NCBI RefSeq assembly: GCF_007197645.1
Contig: NZ_VKGK01000021.1
Span: 1 to 64,000, forward strand
From: Shewanella hanedai
GTDB taxonomy: Bacteria > Pseudomonadota > Gammaproteobacteria > Enterobacterales > Shewanellaceae
Length of the DNA stretch: 64,000 nucleotides
Direction: 5' to 3'
In this document: piece after piece, positions 59,123 to 64,000 of the stretch
Numbering within the stretch: position 1 is the stretch's first letter
Layout of the letters: every line of letters starts with the position of its first letter
Made by a program: the position numbers and the translations under genes
Notes under the pieces: model-generated
Seen by the model: only the letters and a program-made list of their open reading frames with translations
Database searches by the model: none
Told to the model about the DNA's origin: nothing

Positions 59123-60385
59123 TTGAAACGACTTTTTATCAGCCTGTACCTACTCATCAGTTTAAGCATCTTAGGAATAGGTTGGACACTTGATAATATT
59201 TGGCAGAATAATGTCGATGATAATAGTGTCACAGATGCGCCACTTATCATGCTGGCACAGCTTCTCGCTAAGTTGCCAGAGCAAGATCGTATCAATTATT
59301 TAGCCCAAGTCGATCATGACCCTGACTACCCCATTGAGCTGGTAGATTCGAGTCAGATAGCCTTATCAGATAAAAGTAACTTAACTGACAATGCTGTGCT
59401 TACCACCACTTTGAGTGACCATTTTGAACTTCATTTTATAAAAGTAGATAAACAAATTCTGGTAGGTGGCCCAATCGTCATCGATCCAAGAGCTCGATTA
59501 CGTAAACTTTTCACCCTCTTTTTCTACCTCTCTTTGGGCTTAATTGCACTTATTTGGGTATGGCCTTTGTCACGGGATCTAAAGACCCTCCGTAATGCGA
59601 CTCAAGAGTTTGGGCGAGCAAAATGGGACACCCAAATACAACTATCACCGCGCTCACAAGTGATCCCCTTAGCCAATACCTTTAATGAAATGGCTAAGCA
59701 GATCCGTACACTAATAGAAAATCAGAAACACTTATCGAATGCGGTATCCCATGAAATTCGCACTCCGTTAGCAAGATTAAAGTTTGCCATGGCGTTGATG
59801 CCTCAGTACTGTCAGCCAGACTCAAGCGAGCAGCGTAGAGCAGAGTTTATTGAAGAGATGCAGCTTGATATCAAGGAGATAGAAAACTTGTTAGAGGAGC
59901 TGTTAACTTATGCTAGCCTTGAGTCTCAGCGCAAAGAAGTTCATTTGGAACATTGCGATTTAACAGTGCTCTCGCAGCAAACGATTAAACGACTATCATC
60001 ACCAAGAACACTGCCAATTAAGTACGACCAAGACGCTCAGCCAGTCTTCCTCTTAGGCGACCCATCTTTGATTGAACGATCCATACAAAACCTTGTGACC
60101 AATGCACAAAGATTTGCTAATGAGTTAATTGAAGTCGAGATATTGCAGAGTGAAAAACAGATAAGTCTAAGTGTAACTAACGATGGGCCAGAGATCCCAC
60201 CCGAAGATCAAGCAAAGATATTTGAACCATTCTACCGCAGTAAATCAGTGCAGAATGGTAATAAAGGGCACGGTTTGGGTCTCGCGATTATTAAACGGAT
60301 CATGGAAAGGCATAATGGAACAGTTGGACTGAAGAGTCATAAAGGCAGAACCAGTTTTATTCTTAGCTGGCCTAAACCTGAATAG
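59123..60385 (+). CDS. RstB-like sensor histidine kinase
   Basis: 420 residues using the TTG at 59123 (MKRLFISLYLL), which has ACGGA eight bases upstream; an in-frame TTG at 59096 is the alternative. Two membrane helices (about 3-24 and 135-158) enclose a periplasmic sensor of about 110 residues. A HAMP domain follows, then HisKA with the His of AVSHEIRTPLARLKFAMAL (near residue 210), and HATPase_c with NLVTNAQRFA and GHGLGLAII. It is the cognate kinase of the upstream regulator. The periplasmic part should sense the state of MipA, DUF3019 or the envelope. Confidence 0.94.
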   Translation: MKRLFISLYLLISLSILGIGWTLDNIWQNNVDDNSVTDAPLIMLAQLLAKLPEQDRINYLAQVDHDPDYPIELVDSSQIALSDKSNLTDNAVLTTTLSDHFELHFIKVDKQILVGGPIVIDPRARLRKLFTLFFYLSLGLIALIWVWPLSRDLKTLRNATQEFGRAKWDTQIQLSPRSQVIPLANTFNEMAKQIRTLIENQKHLSNAVSHEIRTPLARLKFAMALMPQYCQPDSSEQRRAEFIEEMQLDIKEIENLLEELLTYASLESQRKEVHLEHCDLTVLSQQTIKRLSSPRTLPIKYDQDAQPVFLLGDPSLIERSIQNLVTNAQRFANELIEVEILQSEKQISLSVTNDGPEIPPEDQAKIFEPFYRSKSVQNGNKGHGLGLAIIKRIMERHNGTVGLKSHKGRTSFILSWPKPE

Positions 60386-60387
60386 AA

Positions 60388-60699
60388 TTATTCAAGAGTA
60401 AAATCATCTAACGATAAATCGGGTTCTTCGGGATCCGAAGAGTTGAAATCAAATGACGGGTTAAGCTCTGCCCGTTCTTGGAGCAATTGCGCCTTCCTCG
60501 CTTTCAAAATAGCCAACTGGCGACGACGCTTTCTTTGCTTACAAAGGCGAATAACATCATACTTTTTCGCATCTGAAAAATCTAACCAATTAAATCTCTC
60601 ATCTCGATTACGCAAACACCCTTTGCAATAACCGCGAGCGTCGGTCTGACACACGCCGATACAGGGACTTTGAATTTCAAAAAACTCTAACTGCTCCAT
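60388..60699 (-). CDS. DUF1289 Cys-rich protein
   Basis: 103 residues. The DUF1289 core is SPCIGVCQTDARGYCKGCLR near residues 10-29, with four Cys spaced C-x3-C-x7-C-x2-C, followed by FNWLDFSDAKKYDVIRLCKQ. The Cys pattern may hold a metal or iron-sulfur cluster. A Lys/Arg-rich helix and an acidic tail complete it. Function unknown. It is convergent with the RstB-like gene, separated by two bases. A five-copy heptamer repeat lies 14 bases upstream of its start. Confidence 0.85.
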   Translation of the reverse strand: MEQLEFFEIQSPCIGVCQTDARGYCKGCLRNRDERFNWLDFSDAKKYDVIRLCKQRKRRRQLAILKARKAQLLQERAELNPSFDFNSSDPEEPDLSLDDFTLE

Positions 60700-60712
60700 A
60701 AATCGCCCCCAT

Positions 60713-60747
60713 ACTTGTTACTTGTTACTTGTTACTTGTTACTTGTT
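60713..60747. repeat. Heptanucleotide repeat, five copies
   Basis: ACTTGTT is repeated five times (60713-60747), plus a partial copy (ACTT). It lies 14-48 bases before the DUF1289 start, where the -10/-35 or the leader would be, so its length could alter promoter spacing. Confidence 0.9.
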
Positions 60748-60879
60748 ACTTTAAACATAACTGATTTGCATTCAACTGGCTAAAATATATTCTTTTGCAT
60801 CATATACCCTAAAATTGCTTGCATCTCTTTCTAGAACAGACCAAATTGGTAATTAAGATAATCAGTTCTGGATACGACA

Positions 60880-61416
60880 ATGAAATCCTTCAACGTAATA
60901 AGCGTGCTCCTTTCATCGATGCTTCTAAGTGCCTGCACCAGTACGCCAAAGAGCGATTATGACGTCGATTACGACTTTACTCAGCTGCGCACTTTCCAGC
61001 AACAAGCTCCAGCCCAATCTAACGATCCTCTCAGTGCATCAAGGATTCAAATCGCCATAGCCAACACCCTTGAGGAGGAAGGGTTTACTCAAGATAAGAA
61101 CACAGCAAACTTTCAAGTGACTTTTGGCTACAGAATTGACGACAAGCCTAAAGATTCAGGCCTCTCTATTGGATTAGGCACTGGCACATGGGGCAGTAGT
61201 GGCGGTGTGAGTGTCGGCACAAACGTGGGCGTACCCATCGGCAGCAGTACAGCTAAAATACAAACCATACAGATAGATATTATCGATCCCGTCACCAACC
61301 GTCTTATTTGGCGTGGTTCCGACAGTTTCAACTTTGATGCCGGTGGAGAACAAAAAGCCGCCGATACTCAAGCAACAGTCAGCAACATCTTATCCCAGTT
61401 CCCACCGAAGAAATAA
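60880..61416 (+). CDS. DUF4136 lipoprotein
   Basis: 178 residues. A lipoprotein signal (SSMLLSACTS) is followed by the DUF4136 pattern YDVDYDFTQLRTF (D-Y-D near the start), a ENTANFQVTFGYR-type core and a Gly-rich turn (LGTGTWGSSGGVSVG), ending with LIWRGSDSFNF. Members are small outer-membrane-linked lipoproteins of unknown role, widespread in Gram-negatives. It has its own promoter region and is not closely coupled to its neighbours. Confidence 0.85.
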   Translation: MKSFNVISVLLSSMLLSACTSTPKSDYDVDYDFTQLRTFQQQAPAQSNDPLSASRIQIAIANTLEEEGFTQDKNTANFQVTFGYRIDDKPKDSGLSIGLGTGTWGSSGGVSVGTNVGVPIGSSTAKIQTIQIDIIDPVTNRLIWRGSDSFNFDAGGEQKAADTQATVSNILSQFPPKK

Positions 61417-61609
61417 CGTAACACTGGCATCTGTATATTTAGTATTCACAAAAGAGGGGGAAACCCTTCTTTAACGTCAATGATATATTTTAGTCATGTT
61501 AACGTCACAATTTCTTAGCTAAACAGCCATCTTTTTCTGTTAGATTACTCCGCTAAATATGACCTCATTCAGGTCAACTAGCTGTAATGACTAAACGGAA
61601 ACTTTGCAC

Positions 61610-62872
61610 ATGCACACTAAGCACATAAAACATTATGTCCATCTCACGGCTCTGATCACTGGTATCTTGCTCACAGGTTGTAACGATAGTAATGACAGCA
61701 ATAACAATGAAATTAAGGTGTCAGCTAAAGTCGGCCCTCGCCCACTATTTTTAGTTAACCAAATGCAGGACAGTGAGCTTAAAACGACACTTGAGCAATG
61801 CAGCGATAAGCCCTCCTACCGTACCGATTTTTCTATTGGCCACCGTGGTGCCGCGATGCAGTTTCCTGAGCATACCAAAGAGTCTTATCAAGCAGCGATT
61901 GACTCAGGCGCAGGGATAATCGAATGTGACGTCACCTTCACCTCTGACAAAGCGTTAGTTTGTCGTCATTCTCAATGTGACTTGGCCACGACCACCAATA
62001 TTTTATCCATCCCAGAACTTGCTGCACAATGCTCCGTGCCTTTTACCCCTGCAGATCCTATCAACGGCGTGCAAGCCAATGCTAAATGTTGCACAAGCGA
62101 CATTACTCTTGCTCAATTTAAAACCCTTAAAGGCAAGATGGACGGCGCGAATTCTGATGCCACTACCGTTGAAGAGTATATGGCAGGAACGGCTAATTGG
62201 CGTACCGACCTGTATTCTGGTAATGGCACCTTAATGACTCACGCAGAGAGCATTGAGATGTTTAAAAAAGCGGGGATTAAGATGACTCCTGAGCTTAAAT
62301 CAGCTGAAGTGCAGATGCCATTCGATGGTTTTAGTCAGCAAGATTATGCTCAAAAAATGATAAGTGAATACCAAGCTGCGGATGTCCCAACATCAGATGT
62401 TTTCCCGCAGTCCTTTGAACTTGAAGACATCAAATACTGGATAGCCAATACACCTGAATTTGCTAATCAGGCAGTATTTCTCGATGACAGATACGATGAT
62501 GCTGGCTTTGACCCACAACATGCTGATACTTGGTCGCCAAGTATGGAAGAACTTAAAAACCAAGGGGTGGAATATATCGCGCCACCACTTTGGGTATTAG
62601 TGACCTTAGATGCTGAAAATAAGTTAATCCCTTCTGAATATGCCAAAGCTGCGAAAAGTGCACAATTGAACATTATCGCTTGGACATTGGAACGCTCTGG
62701 TTTACTGGTTAACGGAGGCGGCTGGTATTATCAAAGCATTACCGATGTCATTGATAATGAAGGTGATGCTTTCGAACTGTTGGATGTGCTAGCCAAAGAT
62801 GTAGGCGTTAAAGGGGTTTTCTCTGATTGGCCCGCAACGGTGACCTACTACGCAAACTGCATGGATATTTAA
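61610..62872 (+). CDS. Lipoprotein glycerophosphodiester phosphodiesterase
   Basis: 420 residues from the ATG at 61610; an in-frame TTG at 61604 is possible. A lipoprotein signal (ITGILLTGCNDSND) is followed by the GDPD core: SIGHRGAAMQFPEHTKES carries the HRG motif and Glu, then GIIECDVTFTSD (ExD), then CRHSQCDLATTTNI with the second catalytic His. ELKSAEVQMP continues the barrel, and GVKGVFSDWP ends it. It hydrolyses glycerophosphodiesters to glycerol-3-phosphate and an alcohol, using a divalent metal. The length is that of the GlpQ-like larger group. Confidence 0.9.
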   Translation: MHTKHIKHYVHLTALITGILLTGCNDSNDSNNNEIKVSAKVGPRPLFLVNQMQDSELKTTLEQCSDKPSYRTDFSIGHRGAAMQFPEHTKESYQAAIDSGAGIIECDVTFTSDKALVCRHSQCDLATTTNILSIPELAAQCSVPFTPADPINGVQANAKCCTSDITLAQFKTLKGKMDGANSDATTVEEYMAGTANWRTDLYSGNGTLMTHAESIEMFKKAGIKMTPELKSAEVQMPFDGFSQQDYAQKMISEYQAADVPTSDVFPQSFELEDIKYWIANTPEFANQAVFLDDRYDDAGFDPQHADTWSPSMEELKNQGVEYIAPPLWVLVTLDAENKLIPSEYAKAAKSAQLNIIAWTLERSGLLVNGGGWYYQSITDVIDNEGDAFELLDVLAKDVGVKGVFSDWPATVTYYANCMDI

Positions 62873-62888
62873 CAGTAAAGAACTAAAC

Positions 62889-62922
62889 AGAAACACTAAC
62901 GGCAAACGCTGTTAGTGTTTCT
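62889..62922. terminator. Hairpin between the GDPD and AAA+ genes
   Basis: AGAAACACTAAC (62889-62900) pairs with GTTAGTGTTTCT (62911-62922) over a 10-base loop, between convergent genes. Strong 12-bp stem, limited T run. Confidence 0.8.
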
Positions 62923-62930
62923 ATAATCTA

Positions 62931-64000
62931 TTATTTATGCGCGTTTACAGTACGGTCAGATGCCCATTCACGTAACGCGCTGAGTTTCTCCCGCATAACC
63001 ACAGACAGAGGTCTGGTTTTCATCAACTCTGCAATTAACAGCACTTGATTTAGCTCTTGTTCTGACGCTCTAGCGGTATAGATAGCAGAGATGATCGCTT
63101 GCTCTATCTCGGCACCAGAGAATCCTTGGCTCGCGCCTGAGAGCTCGGCTAAATTAAACAAGCTAAGATCAAGTTCACGTCGTTTAGCATGGATTAGAAA
63201 TATCGCCCTGCGGATCTCATCATCAGGCAAGTCCACAAAGAAAATTTCATCCATCCGACCTTTACGCATCAACTCCGGCGGTAGTGCAGAGATATCATTA
63301 GCCGTCGCCACCATGAATACCTCTGACTTTCGCTCTGCCATCCAGGTTAAAATAGTGCCTAAAATTCGGGTTGAAACACCATCATCACTGCTGCCACCAC
63401 TTAAACCTTTCTCAATTTCATCAACCCAGAGCACACAAGGAGACATAAGATCGGCAAGCTCTAAGGCATGACGTAGGTTTTTCTCAGTCTCACCTATGTA
63501 TTTATTGTACAGCCCCCCCATATCTAGCCTTAACAAAGGCCTTTGCCACATGCCAGCAACAGCTTTGGCCGCTAAGCTCTTACCGCTGCCTTGTACACCT
63601 AGGAGCAAGATACCTTTAGGTTGATCTTTAAGGTTTTTAGTACGGCCTGAAGGAGTTCTGTGTTTTAACCACTGTTTTAAATTATGTAAACCCGCCACCT
63701 GAGAAAAATCGCTGGTGTCATATTCAAACTGCAACACACCTTCCATGTCCAGCAGTTCAAACTTGCCCTTGTTGACCATGTCTACATCTGAATGTGTGAT
63801 CGCCCCGTCATCGACAATTGCCTTATGTGCTAATCGGCGCGCATCATCAAAGGTCAACCCTCTCAAGTTTTCTGCCAGTTTGATGACCGCCGAGTCATCG
63901 ACATCTAACATCACCCCTTCATTTCTGACTTTATCGACCTGCTCATAAATCAAATTTTGCAACTGAGCAGTATTGGGCAGGGATAATCTGAAGTGTGCGC
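62931..64000 (-). CDS. AAA+ ATPase (Ycf46-like), 5' end outside the window
   Basis: The frame stays open to the window edge (upstream codons read AHFRLSLPNTAQLQNLIYEQ), so the start lies beyond 64000. At least 356 residues are visible. Walker A is LLGVQGSGKSLAAKAVA, Walker B is PCVLWVDEIEKGL, and sensor/arginine-finger segments follow (FMVATANDISALPPELMRKG and RMDEIFFV). The N-terminal part before Walker A (about 110 residues) is not a known domain. It resembles Ycf46/YjoB-type AAA+ proteins of unclear function. Its order relative to GDPD is convergent. Confidence 0.88.
   Translation of the reverse strand, partial: AHFRLSLPNTAQLQNLIYEQVDKVRNEGVMLDVDDSAVIKLAENLRGLTFDDARRLAHKAIVDDGAITHSDVDMVNKGKFELLDMEGVLQFEYDTSDFSQVAGLHNLKQWLKHRTPSGRTKNLKDQPKGILLLGVQGSGKSLAAKAVAGMWQRPLLRLDMGGLYNKYIGETEKNLRHALELADLMSPCVLWVDEIEKGLSGGSSDDGVSTRILGTILTWMAERKSEVFMVATANDISALPPELMRKGRMDEIFFVDLPDDEIRRAIFLIHAKRRELDLSLFNLAELSGASQGFSGAEIEQAIISAIYTARASEQELNQVLLIAELMKTRPLSVVMREKLSALREWASDRTVNAHK

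Overview
The window reads as a marine, Shewanella-like gammaproteobacterial chromosome. This rests on the housekeeping order (lptGF divergent from pepA, holC-valS), gene families common in Shewanella (DUF2960, DUF3019, DUF4136, MipA next to a RstAB-like pair, single-heme c-type proteins), moderate G+C, and dense c-di-GMP, chemotaxis and two-component genes. No rRNA, tRNA, CRISPR array, complete insertion sequence or prophage was seen. The species call is inference; no database was available.

Layout. 1-2.2 kb: a structured non-coding left end, a TetR regulator with a perfect 18-bp palindrome upstream, and a GNAT acetyltransferase. 2.2-10.8 kb: a DUF5694 secreted protein, a single-heme c-type lipoprotein, the flotillin/NfeD pair yqiJ-yqiK, an M32 carboxypeptidase, a second GNAT, DUF2960 and an RDD membrane protein. 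10.8-14.9 kb: lptG and lptF divergent from pepA. 14.9-24.9 kb: about 10 kb of mixed genes between pepA and holC, which are adjacent in many gammaproteobacteria. It holds a CNNM/PaeA-type membrane protein, a CadC/ToxR-like regulator divergent from two lipoprotein hydrolases, an HdeD-like protein, a decayed cytochrome P460, a nickel superoxide dismutase operon (TPR-like gene, HPGHDH mini-membrane protein, sodN, sodX) behind a Fur-box-like site, and a BOF/YgiW-type protein behind an 18-copy heptamer repeat. 24.9-28.4 kb: holC-valS.

28.6-43 kb is signalling and surface biology: a diguanylate cyclase, an IMPa-type (M88) metalloprotease lipoprotein, a chemoreceptor with about 13 HAMP-like modules, a POT-like transporter, an EIIC-EAL fusion protein and a SatP-type acetate/succinate transporter. 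The cyclase and the chemoreceptor share a related periplasmic sensor domain and flank the protease. 43-47.7 kb: an rsuA-like gene under a SufR-like regulator, divergent from an FMN-reductase/VOC/VOC operon, then small membrane and DUF genes. 47.8-52 kb: a phosphorelay of small leader ORF, hybrid kinase, Hpt protein and two-receiver regulator. 52-56.7 kb: a fused alpha/beta TPP-dependent E1 enzyme coupled to a FabD-like acyltransferase, next to a glutaryl-CoA dehydrogenase. 57-60.4 kb: a MipA-DUF3019-RstA/RstB-like operon. 60.4-64 kb: DUF1289, DUF4136, a lipoprotein glycerophosphodiesterase, and an AAA+ ATPase that runs off the right edge.

The items most worth following are the iron-responsive-looking NiSOD operon with its HupE-like mini protein, the E1/acyltransferase module without E2 or E3, the heptamer repeat tract, the poly-HAMP receptor, and the EIIC-EAL fusion.
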